NCBI RefSeq assembly: GCF_024707525.1
Contig: NZ_CP062231.1
Span: 2,108,001-2,172,000 of the forward strand
DNA from: Rhizobium sp. TH2
GTDB lineage: Bacteria; Pseudomonadota; Alphaproteobacteria; Rhizobiales; Rhizobiaceae
Reading direction: 5' to 3'
DNA: 64,000 nucleotides
Part shown: piece after piece, positions 33,769 to 42,953 of the stretch
Numbering within the stretch: position 1 is the first letter of the stretch
Layout of the letters: each line of letters begins with the position of its first letter
Program-made: the position numbers and the translations under genes
The notes under the pieces: model-generated
Databases searched by the model: none
Told to the model about the DNA's origin: nothing
Seen by the model: only the letters and a program-made list of their open reading frames with translations

Positions 33769-35775
33769 ATGATGCATGCGAGAAGTGCCAGTCTCAAGCT
33801 GATATCCGTTGCCTGGCCTTTTGTTCTCGTCATCTTTCTTCAGGGGGCGCTTGCCATCTTCAGCCTGCAGGTGGCAGCGTCGTTACGTGCTTACGCCACC
33901 GGTGAAAGCCTGTGGTCCAAGGGGCAGTTCCACGCGCTATACCATCTCAATCGTTATACGGACTCGGGCGATCCGTCATTCCTCGCGGAATATCGCCGCT
34001 CGATTGCAGTACCGCTTGGTGACCGCGAGGGGCGCCTAGCGCTCGAGGCCGATCCGCCTGACGTGGAGGCCGCGTTTGAAGGTTTCCGCAAAGGCGGTAA
34101 TCACCCCGACGATATCCCGGGACTTATCTGGTTGTTCCAATACTTTCGATGGGTGCCCGATATGGCCGCCGCCGTCGAGGATTGGCGCGCTGCTGATGTC
34201 GGCATGTTGAAAACGGCGTCGTTTGCGGATTCTATCCATGACACCGCCCGGCTTTCCGATGCCGAGCGCCTGGTCCTGAAGAAACGGCTCGATGCCATCA
34301 ACCTCGAGGTAGCGCCGCTGACGCGGCAATTCTCCGAACGGCTTGGTATAAGTATCCGACGCATGCAGCAGGTCCTGCTCTGGAGCAATGTCGGCATAGC
34401 GCTTATCTTCGTCATTCTCACGATTTTGCGGTTGAACGCATTCCTGGCGCATCGCCGCATGATCGAGCAGCGGCTGTCATGGAATGCCAACCACGACGAG
34501 CTTACCCGTCTGCCCAACAGGCGCCTGTTCGAGCAGACGCTCGGCGAGGTGATGACCGCGCCAGACATGACGCTTGCGCTGATGTTCATCGATCTCGACC
34601 AGTTCAAGGCCGTCAATGACAGTGGCGGACATGCCGCTGGCGACCGGCTGTTGCAGCGCGTCTCAGAGGAACTGCTGAAGCACACCAGACAGGATGACCT
34701 GCTGGCCCGCCTCGGCGGCGATGAATTCGGCCTCGTGATGCCTGATGCCACGGAGGAAGAGGCGCGGTCCATCGCCTCCCAGCTTCGCGAGGCTTTGGAA
34801 GCGCTCGATTTCACGTGGCAGGGCCAACGCTATTCCATAAGCGCAAGCATCGGCCTGGTGCATTTCCGCAAGGGCGAGTTCACCATTCAGGAGGCACTGC
34901 GCGCCGCCGATGTCGCCTGCTACATCGCCAAGGAAAAGGGCCGCAACCGCGTCCATGTCTTCGAGTCGGCGGATGCGGCCCAGACCCAGTTCACCGTCGA
35001 TCTCGGCTGGGTGCAGCGTCTTCACCGTGCGCTGGAGAAGGACAGTTTCCGTCTCTTCGCCCAGGCCATTGCACCGGCAAAAGCTGACGTAACCCTTGGT
35101 GAGCACTGCGAAATCCTGCTTCGCCTGGAGGAGGACGGCAAGATCACCCCGCCGAACGCCTTCATTCCCGCCGCCGAACGTTTCGGCATCATGCCCGCGA
35201 TCGATCGCTGGGTGGTGCGCAACGCGCTCGATATCATAAGCCGATGCGCCAATCCCGAACGCGGCACCTATGCGATCAATCTGAGCGGCCTTACCTTCCG
35301 GGACGACACTTTCCTCGCGTTCCTGTGCGGCGAACTGAGGCGCACCGGCGTTCCCGCTCGCGCCCTCTGCTTCGAGGTGACCGAAACTGCCGCGATCCAA
35401 GATCTAGACGAGGCCGTCGCTTTCATGAAAGCTGCGCGCGGCATGGGTTGCCGCTTCGCGCTCGATGATTTCGGCGTCGGCATGTCGTCGCTGACTTATC
35501 TCAAGCGGCTGCCGGTCGATTTCGTCAAGATCGACGGCAGCTTCGTGCGCGACATGCTGACCGACAGGATGGACCGGACGACGGTCGAGATGATCAACCA
35601 GATCTCGCATCTCTCTGGCCGGCAGACCATCGCGGAACTTGTCGAAAACGAGGAAATCCTGGCGGCGCTCCAAGAGATCGGCGTCGACTATGTGCAGGGC
35701 TACGCGATCGCGCGCCCGGTTCCGTTCGAACCGAGCGAGGGTGAGGAAGAGCGTTCGGAGAGCCGTGTTGCCTGA
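33769..35775 (+). CDS. GGDEF-EAL protein (cyclic di-GMP turnover) with membrane sensor domain
   Basis: A 668-residue protein: N-terminal membrane helix (VAWPFVLVIFLQGALAIF), a periplasmic domain of about 180 residues, a second helix near residue 210 (VGIALIFVILTIL), GGDEF with intact RLGGDEF and RxxD inhibitory site (RQDD), then EAL. The EAL motif reads EIL, but the downstream acidic residues (EVTETA, LDDFGVG) and Lys in VKIDG are kept, so phosphodiesterase activity is possible. The ATG at 33769 has GGAAGGGG upstream. The gene stands alone; the signal is unknown. Confidence 0.88.
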   Translation: MMHARSASLKLISVAWPFVLVIFLQGALAIFSLQVAASLRAYATGESLWSKGQFHALYHLNRYTDSGDPSFLAEYRRSIAVPLGDREGRLALEADPPDVEAAFEGFRKGGNHPDDIPGLIWLFQYFRWVPDMAAAVEDWRAADVGMLKTASFADSIHDTARLSDAERLVLKKRLDAINLEVAPLTRQFSERLGISIRRMQQVLLWSNVGIALIFVILTILRLNAFLAHRRMIEQRLSWNANHDELTRLPNRRLFEQTLGEVMTAPDMTLALMFIDLDQFKAVNDSGGHAAGDRLLQRVSEELLKHTRQDDLLARLGGDEFGLVMPDATEEEARSIASQLREALEALDFTWQGQRYSISASIGLVHFRKGEFTIQEALRAADVACYIAKEKGRNRVHVFESADAAQTQFTVDLGWVQRLHRALEKDSFRLFAQAIAPAKADVTLGEHCEILLRLEEDGKITPPNAFIPAAERFGIMPAIDRWVVRNALDIISRCANPERGTYAINLSGLTFRDDTFLAFLCGELRRTGVPARALCFEVTETAAIQDLDEAVAFMKAARGMGCRFALDDFGVGMSSLTYLKRLPVDFVKIDGSFVRDMLTDRMDRTTVEMINQISHLSGRQTIAELVENEEILAALQEIGVDYVQGYAIARPVPFEPSEGEEERSESRVA

Positions 35776-35802
35776 CGTCCGGAGCCGAATTGTCGGCGCC
35801 GA

Positions 35803-36999
35803 TCAATCGAGATATTCGAAGCTTTTCGTCACCTTGAACTTACGTTTCTCCGCCTCGGCGAAGAAGTCCGCGGCTTCAAAATACCCCTCAGGGGCATAGA
35901 CGCCCGGCTTCCTCGGGTGCTTCAGCAAAAGCTGCACGGCGATCGAGGCGCACATCGACGTACAGGCATCGACATAGCCGTCATACATCGGGTCAGGCGT
36001 CACAATCACATCGCAACGCGCCATCGCCGGCCGGCCGTTCTTCTTTCCCCGGCCGATCGCGAAGTGGATTTCGTGGCTGTCCTGTGCCGGTATTTTGTCG
36101 GCGTTCTTCTCGATATTTCGCTGGATAACTTTCGCCAGTACATCGAGCGGCTTCACAGCAGCGCCCCCAATCTCGACCGGCTCGTTGAAGTCGCCGAATC
36201 CCGCCTTCACCAGCCCGACCCACGCCTCGTGCTCGCGATGCGGCAGGTGGAGCTTCCAGGTGAATTCCTGGATACCCTTCTCGGCGATGCCCTCTGCCAG
36301 CGGCACGGTGAGCTGCTCGGAATGCGGTGAATACATGAACTCGCAACGGCCCCAGGGTTCAGGCAGGTCGATCACTTCGACACCGGTCATAGGCGCGCAA
36401 CTCACATGCCGGCCGTCGAGGAACTGCGTCGATGGATGCGCATATTCCGCAAGCACCGTGGAGACGGAATAGGGCGGCACCAGCACCGGATTTTCCGGCC
36501 CCACCAGTTCGGCTGCCCAGTAGAGATTGATCTTCTCGATTGCGTCGAGTTCATCGGCTACCGCCCGGCAGATCACGTTCGACAGGCCGGGATCGGCACC
36601 GATCCCGGTGATTGCGGTCATGCCGGCCGCCTTGAACCGCTCGTTCTCGGCGATCTGCTTGACGGTATACGTGCCTAGTCCGCCGAGATCGACATAGGGC
36701 ACGCGTGCCTCAAAGGCTGCCTCGAAGATCACCATCTGGTGACCCGCCAGGGTGGGCACGCAATTGACACAGATATCGGCACCCGTGATTGCAGCGGCGA
36801 GCTTGGCCGGGTTGGTAACATCAAGATCGACCAGGTCGAGCCTCGGGTCGCCGAGTTCATTGACCAGCGCCTCCATGCGCGGCGGCGACGTATCGCAGAT
36901 GCGAATCGTCGTGATGTTGATGATGGCCCGATCCGAGATCATGTCACGGACGATACCCGCCCCCATGAAGCCCGCGCCGCCGAGAATGGTGATGATCAT
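35803..36999 (-). CDS. Saccharopine dehydrogenase-family NAD(P)-binding oxidoreductase
   Basis: A 398-residue protein with an N-terminal Rossmann motif (ITILGGAGFMGAGIVRDM) and a C-terminal substrate domain typical of saccharopine and carboxynorspermidine dehydrogenases (GIGADPGLSNVICR). These enzymes join or split an amino acid and a carbonyl through an imine. It is the last gene of the leftward ten-gene operon, 18 bp after the aldehyde dehydrogenase gene, which fits reversal or formation of an amine-amino acid conjugate. Confidence 0.8.
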   Translation of the reverse strand: MIITILGGAGFMGAGIVRDMISDRAIINITTIRICDTSPPRMEALVNELGDPRLDLVDLDVTNPAKLAAAITGADICVNCVPTLAGHQMVIFEAAFEARVPYVDLGGLGTYTVKQIAENERFKAAGMTAITGIGADPGLSNVICRAVADELDAIEKINLYWAAELVGPENPVLVPPYSVSTVLAEYAHPSTQFLDGRHVSCAPMTGVEVIDLPEPWGRCEFMYSPHSEQLTVPLAEGIAEKGIQEFTWKLHLPHREHEAWVGLVKAGFGDFNEPVEIGGAAVKPLDVLAKVIQRNIEKNADKIPAQDSHEIHFAIGRGKKNGRPAMARCDVIVTPDPMYDGYVDACTSMCASIAVQLLLKHPRKPGVYAPEGYFEAADFFAEAEKRKFKVTKSFEYLD

Positions 37000-37017
37000 G
37001 ATGAAATTCCTGAAAAA

Positions 37018-38535
37018 TTAGACATGCTTTCGCCCGCCGGTCTCGTAAAACCAGTCGTCGGGATAAGGATACCACCAGCCCTGCCGCACCGGTTTGTGGT
37101 CGATGATCACCATCTTCGAGCGGCGGAAGGCATCCAGCCCGAGGCGTGAAAGCTCGCGACCCATGCCGGAACTCTTCCAGCCGCCAAAGGGCAGGGCGTC
37201 GTTGTCGATCATCGGGTTGTTGACCCAGACCATGCCGCTTTCGAGCCGCTCGGCAGCTTCCATCGCTTCTTCGAGCGAGGTGGTGAAGACCGAGGCGCCG
37301 AGGCCGAAGGGGCTGTCATTGGCGCGCTCGATTGCTTCTTCGAAGTCCCGCACCTTCATGATCGGCGCCACGGGGCCAAAACATTCCTCCCGCATGATCG
37401 CCATATCCATGGTCACATTGGTGAGGACCGTCGGCTCGTAGAACCAGCCGATGGGCTGGTCGTCGGGTATCTTGCCGCCGCAGACGACGGTCGCGCCCTT
37501 GGTCCTTGCGTCCTCGACGAGGCGGATCACTTTGGCGCGCGCCGCCTCGCTGACCAGTGGACCAAGCTCCGCCTTGTCGAGGCCATTGCCGATGCGCAGC
37601 CGCAGTGTTTCGGCCTTGAATGCCGCGACGAAGGCGTCATGCACATCCTCGACCACGAAGAAGCGCTCGGCCGAGGTGCAGACCTGGCCCGTCAGATGGA
37701 ACGCTGCCGTGACGGCACCAGCCGCCGCGACATCGATCGGCGCATGTTTGGTAATGATCATCGGGTCGGAACCGCCGGCTTCGATGACAGCCGGTTTCAT
37801 CTGCGCCGCCGCCGCCGAAGCGACCGCCTTGCCAGCGGCGACCGAGCCGGTGAAGGCGACGGCATGGGTGAGGGGCGAGGCAATCAGCGTCTGGGCAATC
37901 TCGGCGCCGCCAGGCACGCAGGCGATTAGCCCCTCGGGCAGCGCCTCGAACACTTCCATGAATTTCAGCGTCGAAAGCGTAGTCGCCAGCGCCGGCTTGA
38001 TAATGCATCCATTGCCGGATGCGAGGGAGGCCGCGACCGTCCAGCACATCAGCAAAACAGGGAAATTGAACGGCATGATGTGGACGGATACGCCGACCGG
38101 CTCGTAGCGCGCATATTGGAACGACCCGGCCTGCGTGGTGCCGGCCACCTTGCCCGCCTCGTCGCGTGCCATCTCGGCGAAATAGCGGAAGGCGCCGGCG
38201 CAATTGGCCACCTCGCCGATCGCCTCCGGATAGGGCTTGCCCTGCTCTCGCACCATCAGTTCGGCGCAGCGGCGCATGTCAGTGGCTTCGATCTTGTTGG
38301 CGACGCGGTGGAGGATCGTCGCGCGCGTCTTCGCGTCGATCAGCTTCCATTGCCTCTGCGCCACATTGACCCGCCTTAGCACTGCATCGAGTTCATCCGC
38401 CGTCGTATCGGCGAGCTGGCCCTCGACGGCTAGCGTCGCGGGATTGACGATGTCCATCAGCTTTCCGCCCGACGAAATGTAGGATGGATGAAGAAAGTGC
38501 ACCGGCCTGCCGGGATCGAACGCCTCAGTGCTCAT
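37018..38535 (-). CDS. Aldehyde dehydrogenase
   Basis: A 505-residue NAD(P)-dependent aldehyde dehydrogenase: cofactor-binding FTGSVAAGKAVA, catalytic Glu in VIEAGGSDP and catalytic Cys in TGQVCTSAERF. It oxidises an aldehyde to its acid in the cytoplasm. Its ATG overlaps the stop of the third cupin gene as ATGA. With an amine importer in the same operon, an aminoaldehyde such as 4-aminobutanal is a reasonable but unproved substrate. Confidence 0.92.
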   Translation of the reverse strand: MSTEAFDPGRPVHFLHPSYISSGGKLMDIVNPATLAVEGQLADTTADELDAVLRRVNVAQRQWKLIDAKTRATILHRVANKIEATDMRRCAELMVREQGKPYPEAIGEVANCAGAFRYFAEMARDEAGKVAGTTQAGSFQYARYEPVGVSVHIMPFNFPVLLMCWTVAASLASGNGCIIKPALATTLSTLKFMEVFEALPEGLIACVPGGAEIAQTLIASPLTHAVAFTGSVAAGKAVASAAAAQMKPAVIEAGGSDPMIITKHAPIDVAAAGAVTAAFHLTGQVCTSAERFFVVEDVHDAFVAAFKAETLRLRIGNGLDKAELGPLVSEAARAKVIRLVEDARTKGATVVCGGKIPDDQPIGWFYEPTVLTNVTMDMAIMREECFGPVAPIMKVRDFEEAIERANDSPFGLGASVFTTSLEEAMEAAERLESGMVWVNNPMIDNDALPFGGWKSSGMGRELSRLGLDAFRRSKMVIIDHKPVRQGWWYPYPDDWFYETGGRKHV

Positions 38536-38879
38536 CGGATCATGTACACTTTCTTGATCGTCTCATGCACGGTGCAGACGCCCTTCCAGTCCTTCGGAAA
38601 GAACGCTGCCGTATCCGGCGTGATCTCGATCACGTCGCCGCTTTCATGCACATAGGTGCTGCGGCCCTCGAGGAAATGGCAGAATTCGTCGCGTGTCACA
38701 TGGCATTCCCACTTGCCGGGCGTGCAGATCCACAGGCCGCATTCGCTCTCGCCGTTCGGTCCCTTGTGGATCAGTTTGCCGGAGACATGGCTGACGCCCT
38801 CGATCATCGTTGGGATCGTCCCCCAGTCGACAAGCTCGGCCTGCTCGAGCGGCTTCTTCATGGATGGTGCGGTGCTCAT
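38532..38879 (-). CDS. Cupin-domain protein, copy 3
   Basis: A 115-residue single-domain cupin of the DUF861/ureidoglycine-aminohydrolase-like group: ECGLWICTPGKW, RDEFCHFLEG and the C-terminal HETIKKVYM. It is a paralogue of the two cupins upstream. The family is used for small-molecule binding or metal-dependent turnover. It lies 23 bp after copy 2 and overlaps the aldehyde dehydrogenase start. Confidence 0.85.
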   Translation of the reverse strand: MSTAPSMKKPLEQAELVDWGTIPTMIEGVSHVSGKLIHKGPNGESECGLWICTPGKWECHVTRDEFCHFLEGRSTYVHESGDVIEITPDTAAFFPKDWKGVCTVHETIKKVYMIR

Positions 38880-38902
38880 TGGCGTGTTTCCTGTTATTGT
38901 CG

Positions 38903-39244
38903 TCAGCGGCTCATGAAGGCCTTGGAGAGCGTTTCGGTGATGATCGAGCGGCCGCTCCAGCCCTTGGGAAAGAACACGATGGCGCCAGAATGGACCGGGA
39001 TTTCCTCGCCATTATCATGGACGTAAGACCCCTTGCCGCCGAGGAAATAGCAGAACTCGTCATTCTCGAAGACAAGCGTCCGCTCACCCGGCGTGCACGA
39101 CCAGATACCGCATTCGCTGGAACCATCGGCATTGACCGACAGGATTTTTCCATGCGCATGCGGCGCGCCTGAAATCGCCGTCTTGGAGAGGCCCCAGTCC
39201 TCCATCTCAACGTTTTTGTGATCGGGCCAGTTCGGTGTGGTCAT
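38903..39244 (-). CDS. Cupin-domain protein, copy 2
   Basis: A 113-residue cupin starting at ATG 39244 (a TTG two codons earlier is less likely; GAGG lies ten bases before the ATG). It shares ECGIWSCTPG, DEFCYFLGG and a VHDNGE stretch with the other copies. It is the most divergent copy: the RDEFC of copies 1 and 3 is NDEFC and the C-terminal HET is TET. It lies 12 bp after copy 1. Confidence 0.84.
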   Translation of the reverse strand: MTTPNWPDHKNVEMEDWGLSKTAISGAPHAHGKILSVNADGSSECGIWSCTPGERTLVFENDEFCYFLGGKGSYVHDNGEEIPVHSGAIVFFPKGWSGRSIITETLSKAFMSR

Positions 39245-39256
39245 TCTCAAAAATCC

Positions 39257-39619
39257 TCAAACAAGCATGTAGATGTTGCGCATGGTCTCATGCACGGTGC
39301 ATTCGCCGGTCCAGCCCGCAAGAAAAGTCACGGCAGTGCCAGGCGTGACCTCGATCACCTCGCCATTGTCATGCCGGTAGGTCGCCCGCCCGGCGACGAA
39401 ATGGCAGAACTCGTCGCGCGGTATCGTCAGCCGCCAACGGCCCGGGGTGCAGACCCAGATGCCGGTTTCCGGCTGGTTGTTCGGTCCCTTGAACAGCAGC
39501 CGGCCGGAGGAATGCGACTGACCCTCGACCATGTCGGGCTGACTGCCCCAATCTACAAGGTCGCCATAGGTCGTGGCATTATGGATGTGCGGGGCGGTGG
39601 ATTTGAGGGTGTTGGTCAT
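39257..39619 (-). CDS. Cupin-domain protein, copy 1
   Basis: A 120-residue cupin with ETGIWVCTPGRW, RDEFCHFVAG, YRHDNGEVIEV and HETMRNIYM. It is closest to copy 3. Three tandem copies in one operon suggest distinct but related substrates or a hetero-oligomer. The 204-bp gap to the glycosyltransferase gene upstream is filled by a palindromic repeat. Confidence 0.85.
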   Translation of the reverse strand: MTNTLKSTAPHIHNATTYGDLVDWGSQPDMVEGQSHSSGRLLFKGPNNQPETGIWVCTPGRWRLTIPRDEFCHFVAGRATYRHDNGEVIEVTPGTAVTFLAGWTGECTVHETMRNIYMLV

Positions 39620-39652
39620 CGTGATACCCTCAAATCATTGCGCATCGTGATT

Positions 39653-39818
39653 ACCCCCCTCTGGCCTGCCGGCCATCTCCCCCTCAAGGGGGGAGATTGG
39701 ATGGAGTGGGCTCCCTGCCTCTCAACAGACGCAGCAGTTAGATTGAGGTGCCAGCCGCGCCACGAGTCTCCAATCTCCCCCCTTGAGGGGGAGATGTCAC
39801 GAAGTGACAGAGGGGGGT
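39653..39818. repeat. RIME-like palindromic repeat between glycosyltransferase and cupin genes
   Basis: A perfect 27-bp inverted repeat (39674-39700 and 39770-39796) lies inside outer 10-bp inverted ends ACCCCCCTCT/AGAGGGGGGT. A nested GTCAC-GAA-GTGAC hairpin sits in the right arm. It shares core sequences with the element inside cobG but has a different spacer and left-arm part, as mosaic elements do. Confidence 0.9.
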
Positions 39819-39823
39819 GAGCC

Positions 39824-41113
39824 TCAACCATTGTACTTCCCCGTCTTCACCAGCTCATCCAGAACCTTCGCCGCCTTCTGCGGCCCATTCTGCACCTGCA
39901 TATTCTTCGACGTCGCCTTCAGTTTCGCCTGCATCGCCGGATCGTTGATCATGAAGTCGAGCTTCATGGCCAGTTCCTCATCGGTCCAGTCGTAGCGTGG
40001 GAACTTGAAGCCGTGGCCGGTTTCGTCCACGCGCGTCGCATTATCATGACCGTCCCAGACATAGGGCATGATGATTGCCGGTTTGCCGAAATAAAGGCAC
40101 TCCGTAAACGAGTTGTTGCCGCCATGATGGATCACGGCATCGACCTGCGGAATGACCGACGGCTGCGGAAACCAGCTGTCGATCACCACATTGCCGGGTA
40201 CGTCAGCATACTCACCCTTGTAATCGCCGACATTGACCAGCGCTCGGTACGGCAGCTTGCCTATGGTTGATATCAGCCGCTTCAGCAGGTCCGTGTCGCC
40301 CGCGCCCAGCGAGCCGAAGGATATGTAGATCAGCGGCTTGTCGTTGTTCGCGGCGAAAGTCGGCACCGCGTAAGGCGCTTCCTTGCGCACGCAGCCTTCG
40401 AGATACTGGAACTGTTTTGGGTCGAGCGGATGCTCGCGATCGAATTTCACCGCCTCCGGATAGAGCAGCAGGTTCATGAAGGGCGAAGCCTCGAAGAACT
40501 GGCCGATCGGATAGGCCGCTTCGCCGGTCGAGGCGAGGAAGTCGTTGTAATCGTCATGGATCGGCTTGATCACCGCATTGAAGTGATCGCGATAGGCCTT
40601 GTGCCCGGCATGGTCGTCCTGGCGGCAGCCGGAGAGATGTGGCGGGATGTTGTCGTCCTCGATCTCGTTTTCCGAGCAGGAGATGATCCGCACCCAGGGC
40701 TTGCCGAAATGCTTGATCGCCGGGAACAGGATGACGTTGTCGACGCAGATCAGGTCCGGCTTGATTTTTGCAAGCACGCCGGGCAAATCCTTTTCCGCCC
40801 ATTTTGCGCTATCGACGATCGCCGTCCAGCAATCTTTCACGTAATTGTCGATCTGATCGTACGGGCTCTTGCGGAAATTCGGGATATGGCCGTTGATGAA
40901 ATCCTCCCAGAATTTCGCCATCTGCTCCGGCGGCATCGGCTCGGAAAGGTTCACCGGATGCGCCTCGAAGCCATAGCCCTCATAGACCGACACGAAGCCC
41001 GGATCGGACAGGAACACGGCCTTGTGGCCGAGCGCCTCGACGGCCTGGGCGATACCCACCGAGTTCAGCGCCGGGCCGAAGGCGGCCTCCGGAAAGAATG
41101 CTATTTTTGCCAT
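39824..41113 (-). CDS. UGT-like glycosyltransferase (GT-B fold), paralogue 1
   Basis: A 429-residue protein with the GT-B C-terminal nucleotide-sugar site: DSWFPQPSVIPQ, HHGGNNSFTECLYFGKP and WDGHDNATR. It resembles macrolide, flavonoid and zeaxanthin glycosyltransferases. The ATG at 41113 with an AGAAGGA site gives the MAKIAFFPEA start shared with the paralogue at 46214. It lies 17 bp after the ABC ATPase gene, so it belongs to the transport operon. Acceptor and donor are unknown. Confidence 0.87.
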   Translation of the reverse strand: MAKIAFFPEAAFGPALNSVGIAQAVEALGHKAVFLSDPGFVSVYEGYGFEAHPVNLSEPMPPEQMAKFWEDFINGHIPNFRKSPYDQIDNYVKDCWTAIVDSAKWAEKDLPGVLAKIKPDLICVDNVILFPAIKHFGKPWVRIISCSENEIEDDNIPPHLSGCRQDDHAGHKAYRDHFNAVIKPIHDDYNDFLASTGEAAYPIGQFFEASPFMNLLLYPEAVKFDREHPLDPKQFQYLEGCVRKEAPYAVPTFAANNDKPLIYISFGSLGAGDTDLLKRLISTIGKLPYRALVNVGDYKGEYADVPGNVVIDSWFPQPSVIPQVDAVIHHGGNNSFTECLYFGKPAIIMPYVWDGHDNATRVDETGHGFKFPRYDWTDEELAMKLDFMINDPAMQAKLKATSKNMQVQNGPQKAAKVLDELVKTGKYNG

Positions 41114-41130
41114 GTGGTGTCCTTCTCCAA

Positions 41131-42177
41131 TCAGTAAATCCGGCATTTGGCGGCATCGAGGGCGATCATGATCGCCTGGCCGGCAGCATACTTCTGGCCC
41201 TCGGCGGCACTCAGCCGAAGCTGCAGCGGCTGGCCGGACGCCACCGTCTTCGCATGCAGCACCCGGTCGAGCCCGTGATAGGCGATGTCGGTGATGATAA
41301 CGCCCAGCCCATCGGCGCGTTCGGTGATGCGCACATGCTCGGGCCGCACCGCAAGCGTCGCCTTACGCGGCCCGTGGCGCACTGCAATCGGATGCCTGCT
41401 GCCATCGACGACGAAGGCGTGAGTGCCATCGATCTCGCCGTCGAGGAAGTTCATGATCCCGATGAAGTTCGCCACGAACCGGTCACTCGGTTCCTCGTAG
41501 ATCTCCTCCGGCGTGCCGGCTTGCAACAGCTTGCCGTCCTTAAGGATCGCCATCCGGTCGGCCATGACAAGCGCCTCCTCTTGGTCGTGGGTGACGATGA
41601 TGAAGGTGATGCCCGCCTCATGCTGCAGGCGCTTGAGTTCGAGTTGCATCCGTTCGCGCAGCTTCTTGTCGAGCGCGCCGAGCGGCTCGTCGAGTAGCAG
41701 CACTTTCGGCCGCTTCACCAGCGCGCGCGCCAGCGCCACGCGCTGCTTCTGTCCACCGGAGAGCTGGTCAGGCTTGCGGTCGGCCAGTGCCGTCAGGTCC
41801 GTCGAGGCCAGCGTTTCGTCTACCCGCGAGCGGATCGTTTTCCTCGGCAGCCGCTCCATTTCCAGCCCATAATTCAGGTTCTGCCGCACTGTCATATGCG
41901 GAAACAGCGCATATGACTGGAACATGAGGTTGAGCGGCCGCTTCTCAGGCGGCAGCGGCGAGATGTCCTTGCCGGATAACAGGATTTGCCCAGAATCCAG
42001 TGCCTCGAAGCCTGCCAACATCCTGAGCAGCGTGGTCTTGCCGCAGCCGGATGGGCCGAGAAGCGCGAAAAACTCGTTCTCGTGGATATCGAGGCTCACG
42101 CCATCCACGGCGCGCGTCTTGCCGAAAGACTTGGCGACCTGGTCGATCCGGAGCAAGGGCATCGGGCTGTTGGTCAT
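41131..42177 (-). CDS. ABC transporter ATP-binding protein, polyamine type
   Basis: A 348-residue ATPase of the PotA class: Walker A GPSGCGKTTLLRML, signature LSGGQKQRVALARAL, Walker B VLLLDEPLGALD, then a C-terminal TOBE regulatory domain (LAVRPEHVRI). It drives uptake through the two permeases. The ATG at 42177 overlaps the permease stop (ATGA). An upstream start at 42201 is less likely. Confidence 0.93.
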   Translation of the reverse strand: MTNSPMPLLRIDQVAKSFGKTRAVDGVSLDIHENEFFALLGPSGCGKTTLLRMLAGFEALDSGQILLSGKDISPLPPEKRPLNLMFQSYALFPHMTVRQNLNYGLEMERLPRKTIRSRVDETLASTDLTALADRKPDQLSGGQKQRVALARALVKRPKVLLLDEPLGALDKKLRERMQLELKRLQHEAGITFIIVTHDQEEALVMADRMAILKDGKLLQAGTPEEIYEEPSDRFVANFIGIMNFLDGEIDGTHAFVVDGSRHPIAVRHGPRKATLAVRPEHVRITERADGLGVIITDIAYHGLDRVLHAKTVASGQPLQLRLSAAEGQKYAAGQAIMIALDAAKCRIY

Positions 42178-42953
42178 GCTTTTTGTTCCCGGTTCAGCCA
42201 TTGCGAGATGAGGAGGATGGTGGCGGAGAGGCCCATGACTAGGGTGGCGAGCGCGTTGATCTCGGGCGTGATGCCGAAGCGGATCATCGAATAGATCTGC
42301 ATCGGCAGCGTGATCGAGGCGCGGCCGGCGCCCGCGGTGAAAAAGGCGATGATGAACTCATCGACCGAGAGCGTGAAGGCGAGCAATCCGCCGGCGATGA
42401 TTGCCGGAAGGATGACCGGGAAGGTGACGCGCCAAAAGCTCGTCCAGCCCGACGCCCCGAGATCGCGCGAGGCTTCGACCAGCGAATAGTCAAAACTCTT
42501 CAGCCGCGCCCGCACCACCGAGCAGACGAAGGCGAGGTCGAAGATGACATGGGAAAGCACGATCGTGTGCAGCCCAAGCGTGATATTGAGCCGCGACAGC
42601 AGGCTAAGCAGCGCCACGGCGAGCACGATGTCGGGTATCACCATCGGCGCGAAGGCGAGTGCTTCCAGCGTATTCGACTTCCGCCGCCGCGCCTCCATGC
42701 CGAGCGCCAGCATCGTGCCGAGCACCGTGGAGATCAGGGTGGCAAAGATGGCGACGATCAATGTATTCCAGGCCGCATGCAGGATTTCGGCATTGCCGGC
42801 CAGCGACGTGTACCATTTGGTGGAAAAGCCCGACCAACTGGTCGGCAAGCCGCTTTCGTTGAACGACAGCAGCACCAGCACAGCGATCGGCAGATAGAGG
42901 AAGCCGAACACGAGGATCAGCACGATCCGGCGGGAGAGGGCAGCACTATGCAT
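42174..42953 (-). CDS. ABC transporter permease, PotC type
   Basis: A 259-residue inner-membrane protein with about six helices and the EAA loop (EASRDLGASGWTSFWRVTFP) that contacts the ATPase. The start ATG at 42953 overlaps the end of the first permease gene by 8 bp; a longer start at 42983 is also open. It is the second half of a heterodimeric channel. Confidence 0.92.
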   Translation of the reverse strand: MHSAALSRRIVLILVFGFLYLPIAVLVLLSFNESGLPTSWSGFSTKWYTSLAGNAEILHAAWNTLIVAIFATLISTVLGTMLALGMEARRRKSNTLEALAFAPMVIPDIVLAVALLSLLSRLNITLGLHTIVLSHVIFDLAFVCSVVRARLKSFDYSLVEASRDLGASGWTSFWRVTFPVILPAIIAGGLLAFTLSVDEFIIAFFTAGAGRASITLPMQIYSMIRFGITPEINALATLVMGLSATILLISQWLNREQKA

